In this document: one piece after another, positions 30,643 to 38,708 of the stretch
Layout of the letters: each line of letters begins with the position of its first letter
How positions within the stretch are numbered: the stretch's first letter is position 1
Assembly (NCBI RefSeq): GCF_001294455.1
Contig: NZ_LIKT01000003.1
Coordinates: 202,585 to 266,584, forward strand
Direction of reading: 5' to 3'
DNA: 64,000 nucleotides
Source: Phaeobacter sp. 11ANDIMAR09
GTDB lineage: Bacteria; Pseudomonadota; Alphaproteobacteria; Rhodobacterales; Rhodobacteraceae
Translations under genes and position numbers: made by a program
The notes under the pieces: model-generated
Seen by the model: the letters and a program-made list of their open reading frames with translations, nothing else
Databases searched by the model: none
What the model was told of the DNA's origin: nothing

Positions 30643-31137
30643 ATGACCTCATTCAGGCCTACACTGCAAGTGATCTGCGGTAGAATTGCCGCAGGAAAAT
30701 CCACCCTGGCCGCCAAACTGTCAGAGCCTGACGATATCATTTGCATCAGTGAAGACGCCTGGCTTTCCACGCTCTACGGTCCACAGATGCAAACCGTGCA
30801 GGACTATGTGAAATTTTCCGCCAAGCTGCGCGGGATCATGACGCCGCATATTTCCCAGCTATTGCAAGCTGGGCTCTCTGTGGTGTTGGACTATCCTGCA
30901 AATACCATCGACAACCGGCGCTGGATGCGCGACTGCGCCACCCAGGCCAAGGCCGAGGTTCTGCTACACCTGCTTGATGTGGACGAAGCCACCTGCTGGC
31001 AACGTCTACAGGATCGCAATGCGCGCGGGGAGCATCCGTTTAAACCCAGCCGAGCGCAGTTCACTCAGATCTGCCAGCACTACACTCCACCGCAGGCCGA
31101 AGAAGGCTTTGCTATCCACATACACAAACCTGAATAG
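30643..31137 (+). CDS. Small P-loop kinase / AAA ATPase-like protein
   Basis: A 164-residue P-loop protein with Walker A CGRIAAGKST near residue 14 and a second short motif VVLDYPANT near residue 85 consistent with a Walker B/kinase role. It resembles small AAA_33 kinases that phosphorylate small molecules, tRNA or antibiotics. It follows the Lrp gene by 22 bp with AGGA upstream of the ATG, so the two are probably co-transcribed. Confidence 0.75.
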   Translation: MTSFRPTLQVICGRIAAGKSTLAAKLSEPDDIICISEDAWLSTLYGPQMQTVQDYVKFSAKLRGIMTPHISQLLQAGLSVVLDYPANTIDNRRWMRDCATQAKAEVLLHLLDVDEATCWQRLQDRNARGEHPFKPSRAQFTQICQHYTPPQAEEGFAIHIHKPE

Positions 31138-31178
31138 CGCTAGCCGGGCCTGTGATGATGACAGGAGGTCGCGCAGGG

Positions 31179-31751
31179 TCAGTGGCCAAAGGCCTTGTTT
31201 GGCATCCAGCGGGGGCGCTTGCCCTGGGGCCCCATGCGCATATGCAGACAGGCAGTACCAAGCCGCTGAAAATACAGGATATCCACCTTGTACCAACCAG
31301 CCGATGGCACGTCGACTTCACTCATGATGGTGCTGTCGCAGGCCTGACGCCCATCAAACTTGCCGACCACCTGCCCGCCAATTCTGGCTCGCAGACCGTC
31401 ATTGGTGAGGAAATCGATGTTGTGGATGCCCGGCTTGGCAAAATGCACATAACCCTTGATCCCGGCCACAACATGTTCAGCACGTTTTGAGGTCAGGGTC
31501 TTCTCACCCTCATTGGTGTCACGATGATCCAGCCCGGCCAAAGGTTGCCCGCGCTCTGCGTTGATCTTCAGCGCTGAAGAGGCCTCGACCAGGTTCCTGA
31601 CATCCACCGGATAGGCATAGCGCACCGCCAGCCCCGGTTTCAGCCCCGAGGGCTGCGGATTGGCGGGCTGCAATTTCAAAGGCGCCGCACTGAGCGCCGT
31701 GGCACAGGTTACAACAATGGCGGCAATTGTACCGGTCAAAAGACGTTTCAT
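31179..31751 (-). CDS. Secreted PA14-like domain protein
   Basis: A 190-residue exported protein: signal peptide MKRLLTGTIAAIVVTCATALSA, then one beta-sandwich domain. The middle, VAGIKGYVHFAKPGIHNIDF followed by LTNDGLRARIGGQVV, matches the PA14 carbohydrate-binding pattern, and there is one Cys pair (QACDST, TACLHM) that may form a disulfide. It stands alone, convergent with the kinase gene. Carbohydrate binding is inferred from the fold only. Confidence 0.6.
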   Translation of the reverse strand: MKRLLTGTIAAIVVTCATALSAAPLKLQPANPQPSGLKPGLAVRYAYPVDVRNLVEASSALKINAERGQPLAGLDHRDTNEGEKTLTSKRAEHVVAGIKGYVHFAKPGIHNIDFLTNDGLRARIGGQVVGKFDGRQACDSTIMSEVDVPSAGWYKVDILYFQRLGTACLHMRMGPQGKRPRWMPNKAFGH

Positions 31752-31934
31752 TTCACACTCCCGTTTTGCCGAACTTCTATATGGCCCGGCGAATTTCCCC
31801 CACGGTAGCGACGAGTTCTGGCCTATGACAACCGCTTTTCCGTTTTAGGCTCATCACAAGCCTCGCCTCCCCCTCAAGGCGAGCACTCTGATCTGCAGCA
31901 ATCTGACGATACGGGAGGCCGAGAACCCAGAAAT

Positions 31935-31965
31935 TCAAAAAGGGCCGCCCAAAGGCAGCCCTTTC
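31935..31965 (-). terminator. Rho-independent terminator of rpsD
   Basis: On the - strand, a 10-bp stem (AAGGGCTGCC/GGCGGCCCTT, one G-U pair) with a 4-nt loop is followed by TTT, 27 nt after the rpsD stop. Confidence 0.88.
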
Positions 31966-31990
31966 CTCCAACACCCAAAGGGCGTGTGGA

Positions 31991-32611
31991 TTAGTTTTTG
32001 GCGTAGAATTCGACGACCAGATTTGGTTCCATAACAACTGGGTAAGGCACATCGGCCAGACCAGGCGCACGCACAAAGGTGGCTGTCATTTTGGAGTGGT
32101 CAGCTTCGATGTAGTCAGGCACATCGCGCTCGGCCAGAGCAACGGCTTCCAGCAGAACTGCCAGCTGCTTGGATTTGTCACGAACAGCGATAACATCACC
32201 CTCTTTCACACGGTAGGACGCGATGTTAACGCGCTTGCCGTTGACGGTGACGTGGCCGTGGTTCACAAACTGACGTGCCGCAAAGATGGTTGGCACGAAC
32301 TTGGCGCGGTAAACAACAGCGTCCAGGCGGCGCTCCAGCAGACCGATCAGGTTTTCACCGGTGTCGCCTTTGACACGCTCAGCTTCGGCGTAAACGCGAC
32401 GGAACTGCTTTTCGGTGATGTCGCCGTAGTAGCCTTTCAGCTTTTGCTTGGCGCGCAGCTGAATGCCGAAATCGGACAGTTTGCCCTTGCGGCGCTGACC
32501 GTGCTGGCCGGGGCCATATTCACGACGGTTCACGGGGGACTTAGGACGACCCCAGATGTTTTCGCCCATACGGCGGTCAATTTTGTACTTGGCAGCTGTG
32601 CGTTTGGTCAC
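31991..32611 (-). CDS. rpsD: 30S ribosomal protein S4
   Basis: A primary 16S rRNA-binding ribosomal protein, 206 residues. It has the N-terminal Zn-lacking arm ([20 protein letters not shown]), the S4 signature [14 protein letters not shown], and [20 protein letters not shown]. It stands alone with its own terminator, unlike in E. coli where it is inside the alpha operon. Confidence 0.97.
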   Translation of the reverse strand: MTKRTAAKYKIDRRMGENIWGRPKSPVNRREYGPGQHGQRRKGKLSDFGIQLRAKQKLKGYYGDITEKQFRRVYAEAERVKGDTGENLIGLLERRLDAVVYRAKFVPTIFAARQFVNHGHVTVNGKRVNIASYRVKEGDVIAVRDKSKQLAVLLEAVALAERDVPDYIEADHSKMTATFVRAPGLADVPYPVVMEPNLVVEFYAKN

Positions 32612-32756
32612 GGCTGTTCTCCTTCGTTATAGTCGCAGCCCAGAAAGGCCGCTATGAAGGGCGTTGTCCTCTTAGGGTTGGATCAATGATCCGCGCCTAT
32701 GACAGGAATCCCCTTGCGGGGCCCACCAACACCAATGAAGTGGCGCTTATATGCGC

Positions 32757-32786
32757 AAAGGCAGCAGAGTCAACACTGCCGCCTTT
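32757..32786. terminator. Hairpin downstream of the Hint-domain gene
   Basis: Arms AAAGGCAGCAG/CTGCCGCCTTT form an 11-bp stem with an 8-nt loop. It lies 30 nt beyond the stop of the leftward Hint gene. The T-run (GGTTTTT) is on the + strand side, so leftward efficiency is uncertain. Confidence 0.5.
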
Positions 32787-32817
32787 GGTTTTTCATCCGC
32801 TTTTTGATTTTTGCGCC

Positions 32818-33891
32818 CTAGGCGGCCTCATGCATCAAAATGGCCGCTTCCGAGCTGCTGAGATTGCGGCGCGCATAGGCCCCATAGCTCATTGGATCAT
32901 GCTCGACCTGCGGCAGCAAACCGCCCAACCTGATGCGGTCTTCCGCATCCAGCGCCGACATTGCAGCGCTGGCGGGGTGAAAGCTCTCGCTCTCAACCCC
33001 ATTGGCCCAAAGCACCTGATGGCTGTCCAGCAACAGATGAATATAGGTGACTTCCCGAACGGCGCTGTCCACGGCAATCGTGCGCCCATTGATCAGATCT
33101 CTGGCAGCCACCAGAACCTCATCGGTATTGAACAGGGCCTGGACCTGACGCCCCCGCAGCAACATGCGATGTTCGGGCGAAACCAGCAGCTCTTTTTCTG
33201 GCCGGTCAATGCCCAGCGCGCCGGCGCGAATGCGTACGGGCCGCAGTTTTGGAACCACAAACAGCCGCGCCCCGCTGATCCGGCGCGCTCCGATCCACTG
33301 GACCTCCTGCGCGCCGCTGTCGCGGGTTTGCACCTTGTCGCCTTCGTGCAGATCCTCTATCCGGCGCGGCCCGTTGGGGGTGGCAATCTGAGTGCCGGGC
33401 GTAAAACAAATCACACCACTGCCGGGTTGGCCTGGCATGGTATCCGCAGGGCAGCCAATACTGCCCAATGAGTGATGCACCACCCAGAGATCCGTGCCCT
33501 TTGGCGGGATCTCATTCACGAACATCAGCAAAGGCCGCGTCGTGTCGCTGACCTCGATCAGGGTGACGGTGTAGCTCTGCACCCCATTTGTCACCACAAA
33601 ACTCTTGTCCAAAAGCGGATCTTCTACGGTGACATCCTGCAGGTCCGTACGATTTTGCACCGCCGCCCCGACCAGTCTGCGCACCGAGCGCGCAGCCCGC
33701 CGCCTCAGATCCGTTTCTCCATTCGCCATACCCAAGCGCAACAGTTCAGCCGGGCCATCAACCCGCACTGCTTCACCTTGCCACGACCACGCGGCCCCGA
33801 CATCGATTGACTCGACCGGTGCGGCCCAAAGACCGTCTACTTCTGTTTGCGACCAAGAAATGACGAACGTGCCCTGAAAGCCCGTTTTCAT
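32818..33891 (-). CDS. Hint-domain (intein-like self-splicing) protein
   Basis: A 357-residue protein. About residues 1-160 are of unknown fold. The Hint domain begins at the Cys of VICFTPGTQIATPNG near residue 172 and contains the typical EDLHEGDKVQTRDSG, the LLVSPEHRMLL block (His of the thio-ester step), and ends near ANGVESESFHPA. Such proteins are frequent in Rhodobacteraceae, often as secreted proteins whose Hint part cleaves itself, but the target is not known. There is no C-terminal extein motif, so cleavage without splicing is more likely. Confidence 0.8.
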   Translation of the reverse strand: MKTGFQGTFVISWSQTEVDGLWAAPVESIDVGAAWSWQGEAVRVDGPAELLRLGMANGETDLRRRAARSVRRLVGAAVQNRTDLQDVTVEDPLLDKSFVVTNGVQSYTVTLIEVSDTTRPLLMFVNEIPPKGTDLWVVHHSLGSIGCPADTMPGQPGSGVICFTPGTQIATPNGPRRIEDLHEGDKVQTRDSGAQEVQWIGARRISGARLFVVPKLRPVRIRAGALGIDRPEKELLVSPEHRMLLRGRQVQALFNTDEVLVAARDLINGRTIAVDSAVREVTYIHLLLDSHQVLWANGVESESFHPASAAMSALDAEDRIRLGGLLPQVEHDPMSYGAYARRNLSSSEAAILMHEAA

Positions 33892-34000
33892 CTGCCTGTG
33901 TGCCTGCTCTTATTTTTTTATTAACCAAAACTTAACAAAATCGCCTGGTCAGATAAAGAACAAAGTCACCGCAAGTCCTGCCCTCGCATGGGGTGTGTTT

Positions 34001-34927
34001 TCAAAACCTCAATTGCAGCTGCAAAGACCCCGTCAACTGGCCCTCGCTTTGGCTGGAGAATTCTTTTCCAAGATAGGTAAGCCCGTAGAAAGCAGTGGTA
34101 CGCTGCCCCTGCCAGTGCAGTCCCAAACGGGCTCTTTGGCGAGTATTTTCCAGGGAGTATCCGCTGCTGTCGGGCAGAAAAACCGAATTTGAAACATAGG
34201 CGATATCCGCCCCCGCTGTCAGCGTCAGCCCCTGCGCTTCTCCCTTTGCAGTGCGATAGCGCTGGCCTGTGATGCTCTCGCGCACCAAAAATCCCTGGGA
34301 CAATTGGCCGTAGGAAAAGTCCACCCCGGCGCGCATATAGGTCTCGTCCCCGGCGCGTGCCTCGACAAAGGGACGCAGGGCGGCACGGTCAGACAGCGGC
34401 AATTGCCGCCCGATTTCCGCAGACAGTACCGGTCTGAAGCTGTTGCCGATTTGGCCATTCAGAACTGCGTCCGAGGGCTCTGGCGCGCCAGCCAGATCAT
34501 GTAACCAGCCCTGTATCTCGTCCAATTGCGTCTGAGGCCCCAGCATGGTCACACCACCGCCCAGTGCGATCTCGGTGCCGTTTCGCTGCACGTGGCTGTT
34601 CAACTCGACCGTCAAGGCGCCAACCCAGGGGCGATCTGCCGGGTTTAGCTGAGTCAGGTCTGAGGGCGCGATGATCTGGCCTTGGATGCGCAGTTCCAGC
34701 AATTCTCCAAAGGTCGCGGGGGCTTGTCCCTGCCAGTCCTGCCCATAGATCCGCGAAGAGGTCAGCGACCCAGTGCGCCAGCGATCCTTGCCGTCGCCCA
34801 ACAGGTCATTGGAAAACACCAACCCATAACCGATCCTGTGGCGAGCGCTCTCCTGCTCCAGGGGCTCAGCGCTTGCCTGCAGAGCAAGGCAAAAAGAAAG
34901 AGCCATGACGGCCAGCTGTCGATACAT
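34001..34927 (-). CDS. LpxR-family outer-membrane lipid A deacylase-like protein (DUF2219)
   Basis: A 308-residue protein with signal peptide (MALSFCLALQASA) and beta-barrel composition, ending with an aromatic residue (LQLQLRF) as outer-membrane porins do. It matches LpxR: the Asn-Asp pair in FSNDLLGDGKDRW, the RTGS segment, and the His in LDEIQGWLHDLAG, equal to the catalytic Asn/Asp/Ser/His of Salmonella LpxR. This would remove the 3'-acyloxyacyl chains of lipid A in the outer membrane. It stands alone, so its control is unknown. Confidence 0.72.
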   Translation of the reverse strand: MYRQLAVMALSFCLALQASAEPLEQESARHRIGYGLVFSNDLLGDGKDRWRTGSLTSSRIYGQDWQGQAPATFGELLELRIQGQIIAPSDLTQLNPADRPWVGALTVELNSHVQRNGTEIALGGGVTMLGPQTQLDEIQGWLHDLAGAPEPSDAVLNGQIGNSFRPVLSAEIGRQLPLSDRAALRPFVEARAGDETYMRAGVDFSYGQLSQGFLVRESITGQRYRTAKGEAQGLTLTAGADIAYVSNSVFLPDSSGYSLENTRQRARLGLHWQGQRTTAFYGLTYLGKEFSSQSEGQLTGSLQLQLRF

Positions 34928-35348
34928 CTATTTCATCCTGCTTAATGCGCCCAGTTCTGCCAGGTTTACCCAAATGCCAGCGCCAGTGGCGGATCATGCA
35001 GGTGGGTCGGCACAATGGTTAATACCGCAGTAACACTCTCGCAGATCGGCGCACTAGTGCAGCAGAGCCACAGATATTGGATATGGCCGAACCTCTTGCC
35101 CGCCGAGCGCCACAGTCCTGCCACAGTTGCAGGATCTGACAGCCCCTCCACCGACAAACCCTATGGGAAACGCCCTCCAGGACGCTGCGCCCGGCCTTGG
35201 GCGCTCCAAAATCCTTGCCACAATTGTCCTGTCTTTTATGAAAAAATTACAGCCTTGCTTGGATTCGAATATGACAAAACCGCAAACAGCGCTAGCCCAG
35301 GCACAGCGTTGCCCGCGGCTAACATAGTCGACTGGTTTCTTAGCGCCG
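34928..35348. other. Intergenic region between LpxR-like and TetR genes
   Basis: About 420 bp with no supported gene, RNA or insertion sequence. Short frames on both strands have no recognisable content. Probably the LpxR-like promoter (right of its start) and the 3' region of the TetR gene. Confidence 0.5.
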
Positions 35349-35984
35349 TTACGCCTGCTCGAGACGCAGACCGATGATGGTGCCAACAAATTCAAGACCG
35401 ATCTGCGACAACTCCCCAGCCGCAAAGGCCTCGGGTAGCGCGCCACCCTCCATCCACAATCCGTCGATCAACGCGTTGCAGGCAGTGGCCAACTGATACA
35501 GACGGGCCGGGTTTGCTGGCCTACCGGCTTCCTCCAAAGTTGCGCGGATCAAATCCTGCAGCTGATCACGAAAGTGGAGATAGGTGCGGGCATGAGTTTC
35601 CTTCATCTGCGCATCATGCTGCACCTTGTTGAGAAACCCAGCCCAAAGCGCGATCGAATGCGGATCCACCACCGGCGGCATCAGAGCGGACTGCACAAAG
35701 ACCCTCAACCGATCCCGCGCAGATCCTTTGACCTCTGCCACAGGCGCAAAGGTCAGGTTTGCCATTTGTGTCATGTGGTGATCAAAAGCGGCTGTGATCA
35801 GATCCTCTTTTGAAGAGAAATAATGCCTGATCAAGCCCTGCGTCACCTCGGCACGCTCGGCGATGCCGCGCACGGTTGCCCCCTGAACACCTTTTTCTGC
35901 AACCAACTGCAGCGTGGCTTCGATCAGGGCCGCTTTGCGTTGCTCAGCCCCTTCACGCGTGAATTTTCGGCGGTCATCGCTCAT
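35349..35984 (-). CDS. TetR-family transcriptional regulator, BetI-like
   Basis: A 211-residue TetR protein. The HTH is IEATLQLVAEKGVQGATVRGIAER plus AEVTQGLIRHYFSSKEDL (positions 18-64), and the C-terminal domain has the BetI-type ANPARLYQLATACNALIDGLWMEGG pattern (described in pieces). The longer reading to 36146 adds a Cys-rich, unconserved leader, so ATG 35984 is preferred. It lies 241 bp beyond the end of the MNIO operon on the same strand and might control it, or choline/betaine genes elsewhere as true BetI does. Confidence 0.85.
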   Translation of the reverse strand: MSDDRRKFTREGAEQRKAALIEATLQLVAEKGVQGATVRGIAERAEVTQGLIRHYFSSKEDLITAAFDHHMTQMANLTFAPVAEVKGSARDRLRVFVQSALMPPVVDPHSIALWAGFLNKVQHDAQMKETHARTYLHFRDQLQDLIRATLEEAGRPANPARLYQLATACNALIDGLWMEGGALPEAFAAGELSQIGLEFVGTIIGLRLEQA

Positions 35985-36225
35985 CCCTGCCCTCACATCG
36001 GCTTGCTTCAAGTCTGTCAGGCGCAGATCTGGCACGGCGCCCTGTCTCCCAATACCTAAGGCCGGGCAAAGATGCCAACAATTGCCTCGCTCACGCAACA
36101 ACGCGCAGGGCACTCTGCGGCAGGGGACAGGCAAGCCCTGTGACAATCCCCCTCGGTCACCACCTCCACGGTATCAGCCAGGCCTGGAGATCATGCACTG
36201 CGAGCTTCAGCTCTTTGCTTCTACC

Positions 36226-37065
36226 TCACCGGGTTGCCGTCTGAACCAGTTGAGTTGGACGACCGTCGAGAAAGAAGCCCGCTTTGATCCAGCCTTCCCG
36301 GATCTCTGCGGCGTCCTGCCAGGCCTCTTCGACATAGGCGCGCGGTTGCTGAAGTTGCTGCGCCACCACGCCCAGCGCCGCCTGAACGGTCCTGCCGCGG
36401 CACATTTCCTGCACAAAGAGGAAATGGGGCAAGCTGAGCGGGATGGTATGGGTGACATAGTCCTTGCGTAAAACCGCCAGATAGACCTGTTCACGTTCTG
36501 GCGGGGAGGGGGACAGATCTTGTCTAACCGCATGGTAGTAGCCTCCCACCGCAAACCCATAGGCCGCGACCGAAAGGCTGGGCTGCGGACGCAGCGCAGT
36601 ATCAGGGGTTGTCAGCCCGGCCAGCTGCAAGTCTTCTGCTCCGGGGCAATCAAACGTGGAAAACACCTGCCGCTCAAACCGGGCCAGGTCGATGATAAAA
36701 TCCACCCAGGGCTCAGGCTCTGACGCCTTCAAATCAGGGCGGTTTGCCTGCAGATAACCCGCGAACCGACGCCCCAGATCGTACAGCGTATAGCTTTCCG
36801 GAGGCGCCTGCCGGATGTAATCGGCAACAAAATCGTTGAACAATCCTTCGCCCAAAGCATAGCTCAGCGCCGGGAATTGATCGCGCATACAGGCTGCAAT
36901 GCGCAGGCTATAGCTGTTTTGGTAGATCGACAGCGCCGCAACGGGCGTAAGCCTAGAGGTGGCCCGCACCCGGCTTTCAATCTCCTGGCGTTGCGTCCCC
37001 TGCGGATCCACCAGGGCCGCCTGCATCCATTGCTGCAGCTCTAACAATTCTGGCGGCGCGCTCAC
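36226..37065 (-). CDS. DUF2063 (HvfC/BufC-like) partner of MNIO enzyme
   Basis: A 279-residue protein. The N-terminal DUF2063 domain (residues 5-100; ELQQWMQAALVD, IYQNSYSLRIAACMRDQFPAL, GLFNDFVADYIRQAPPESYTL) is the region that in MNIO systems recognises the precursor peptide and hands it to the enzyme. The GTG start overlaps the stop of the MNIO gene by 4 bp (GTGA), so the pair is translationally coupled. Last gene of the long operon. Assignment rests on the domain and on its position beside DUF692. Confidence 0.88.
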   Translation of the reverse strand: MSAPPELLELQQWMQAALVDPQGTQRQEIESRVRATSRLTPVAALSIYQNSYSLRIAACMRDQFPALSYALGEGLFNDFVADYIRQAPPESYTLYDLGRRFAGYLQANRPDLKASEPEPWVDFIIDLARFERQVFSTFDCPGAEDLQLAGLTTPDTALRPQPSLSVAAYGFAVGGYYHAVRQDLSPSPPEREQVYLAVLRKDYVTHTIPLSLPHFLFVQEMCRGRTVQAALGVVAQQLQQPRAYVEEAWQDAAEIREGWIKAGFFLDGRPTQLVQTATR

Positions 37066-38015
37066 CCCTTCTTCATCTCTGCGGCGCCTGCCATAACATC
37101 CGGCACCATGAAATTTACCGGATTAGAAATGGCCAGTGGTACCGGATCCGGTGTCAGCCTGTTCACCAACTCAGACAGGCCGCCCTTCATATAGGCCTTG
37201 GACTTCAACAGCTCCGCATGACAATCCTCAAACGAGGGGATATTCCCGTCCCATTCCAACAGGGTGGCCGCCCCCTTGCTGCGCGTCCAGGCCAAGGCAA
37301 AAAGCGCCCAGACCTCGGGCCGGACCGGCTGGTCATGGGTATCGATCAGATGGGTGCCACAATCCGTATGCCCCGCCAGATGCATCTGCACCACACGGTT
37401 CCATGGAAAGCTGTCAAAATAGTCAGCAGGATCACTGTCTGCATTGAAACAGCTGACATACACATTGTTTACATCCAAGAGTAACCCACAGCCCGTGCGC
37501 GCGCACAGGGCACGCAGAAAGTCTGGTTCCGAAAGGGTATTGGCGCGAAAATCCAGATAGGTAGAGGGGTTTTCCAGGATCAGCGGGCGATCCAGAACCT
37601 CCTGCACCCGATGTACGCGGGCCGCGATGTGATCAAGCGTGGCTTCGGTCAGGGGCACCGGCAACAGATCATGCGAGTTCACCCCCATGACCCCGGTCCA
37701 GCACAAATGATCGCTGATCCATTGCGGCTGCACCTCCTGCGCCAGGCGTTTCAGGCGATGCAGGTAGTCCATATTCAAAGGGTCACTGCTGCCAATGGAC
37801 AGGGACACCCCGTGCAGCACAACCGGGTAACGTTCGGCCACTTTGCGGATCACCTGGCGCGGGCGGCCGCCGGAATCCATGAAGTTCTCCGAGATCGCTT
37901 CGAACCAATCCACATCCGGCCAGCTGCTCAGTATGTGGTCAAAATGACTGTTGCGCAGCCCCAAACCAAGGCCAAGCCTTGGCAGTGCGGATATGTCCCC
38001 TGGTTGCGGTGTCAC
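37062..38015 (-). CDS. MNIO (DUF692) multinuclear non-heme iron oxidative enzyme
   Basis: A 317-residue TIM-barrel enzyme. All typical DUF692 metal-site blocks are present: VLHGVSLSIGSSDPLN, WISDHLCWTG, LENPSTY, LLLDVNNVYVS, VQMHLAGH and IDTHDQPV. The family (MbnB, TglH, HvfB, BufB) oxidises Cys or other residues of ribosomal peptides using two or three iron atoms. The GTG at 38015 overlaps the precursor's stop by 4 bp; a longer ATG start at 38087 would overlap by 76 bp, so I prefer the coupled start. It should modify the Cys-rich protein encoded immediately upstream. Confidence 0.92.
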   Translation of the reverse strand: MTPQPGDISALPRLGLGLGLRNSHFDHILSSWPDVDWFEAISENFMDSGGRPRQVIRKVAERYPVVLHGVSLSIGSSDPLNMDYLHRLKRLAQEVQPQWISDHLCWTGVMGVNSHDLLPVPLTEATLDHIAARVHRVQEVLDRPLILENPSTYLDFRANTLSEPDFLRALCARTGCGLLLDVNNVYVSCFNADSDPADYFDSFPWNRVVQMHLAGHTDCGTHLIDTHDQPVRPEVWALFALAWTRSKGAATLLEWDGNIPSFEDCHAELLKSKAYMKGGLSELVNRLTPDPVPLAISNPVNFMVPDVMAGAAEMKKG

Positions 38016-38623
38016 GAGCAACTGCCCCCGCCCGACAGCCCGCTGGCGCCACAGGCTGCAAAACTGTTGCAGTTCTCCGTGATCCAATGGGCTGTTGGGC
38101 CTGTCTCGCGAAAGGGGGCTGGGGCCTGGCCCGGCGTTTTGCCCGCATGTTTTTCCGCATAGGCCGCCTCAAACACCTGGCGAGCGCGCCCCCAAACGCT
38201 CATGCCTTTGTGATCACCGTCGGTGATAAAGCGTTCGGCATTGATCGGCGTGGCACAGGATCCCATCGAGCGGCATTCGTTCTGGCCCGGCTGATCCATA
38301 TCCGGCCCCCAACCATAAAGGCCGCAGCCTCCCTGATTGGCGCAGTTGTTGTTGGTGTGACAGGAATGTATTTCGGTGGTGGCGCAATACCCCTGCCCGG
38401 CACAGCTGTTTGGATTGTTGCCATTGGGACCATGCACGCCATAGCGGTCCTGCCCCTTGCAGGAGTTCAACCCCAGACAGGCATGTAATTCAGCGCCCGT
38501 GGGCAGCTCCATCGGCCCCCCGGTCTTGCCATAGGGGGTGTCTTTCCAATTGAAGGGCGGCGGCGCAACAGGGGGCAATTCAGCCTGTGTTTCTGCGGGC
38601 ATGCGGGACGTGGTATCAGACAT
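38012..38623 (-). CDS. Cys-rich candidate RiPP precursor of the MNIO enzyme
   Basis: A 203-residue protein, starting at ATG 38623 with GAAAGGAC eight bases upstream. It has 12 Cys, nine of them spaced through residues about 60-150: HACLGLNSCKGQ, NSCAGQGYCATTEIHSC, NNNCANQGGCGLYG, NECRSMGSC, and three near the C-terminus (ENCNSFAACGASG, SCS). The N-terminal 45 residues are Pro/Ala-rich and lack the Sec signal peptide typical of bufferins, so the product may stay in the cytoplasm or leave by another route. It sits directly upstream of DUF692 and DUF2063 with coupled reading frames, so it is the likely substrate. It is larger than most known MNIO precursors. Confidence 0.78.
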   Translation of the reverse strand: MSDTTSRMPAETQAELPPVAPPPFNWKDTPYGKTGGPMELPTGAELHACLGLNSCKGQDRYGVHGPNGNNPNSCAGQGYCATTEIHSCHTNNNCANQGGCGLYGWGPDMDQPGQNECRSMGSCATPINAERFITDGDHKGMSVWGRARQVFEAAYAEKHAGKTPGQAPAPFRETGPTAHWITENCNSFAACGASGLSGGGSCS

Positions 38624-38708
38624 TGGTTTTGTCCTTTCGGGCGTCTTCAAGTGGCGTGGTGGCCAAGGTGTTTGCAATCTATTCAGACCTGGGTGCGCGT
38701 GCTCTTTG

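Noticed and set aside
32818..33891. Complete intein in the Hint protein
   Set aside because: The Hint block has the N-terminal Cys and central His, but no C-terminal His-Asn and following Cys/Ser junction is visible, so splicing is unlikely.
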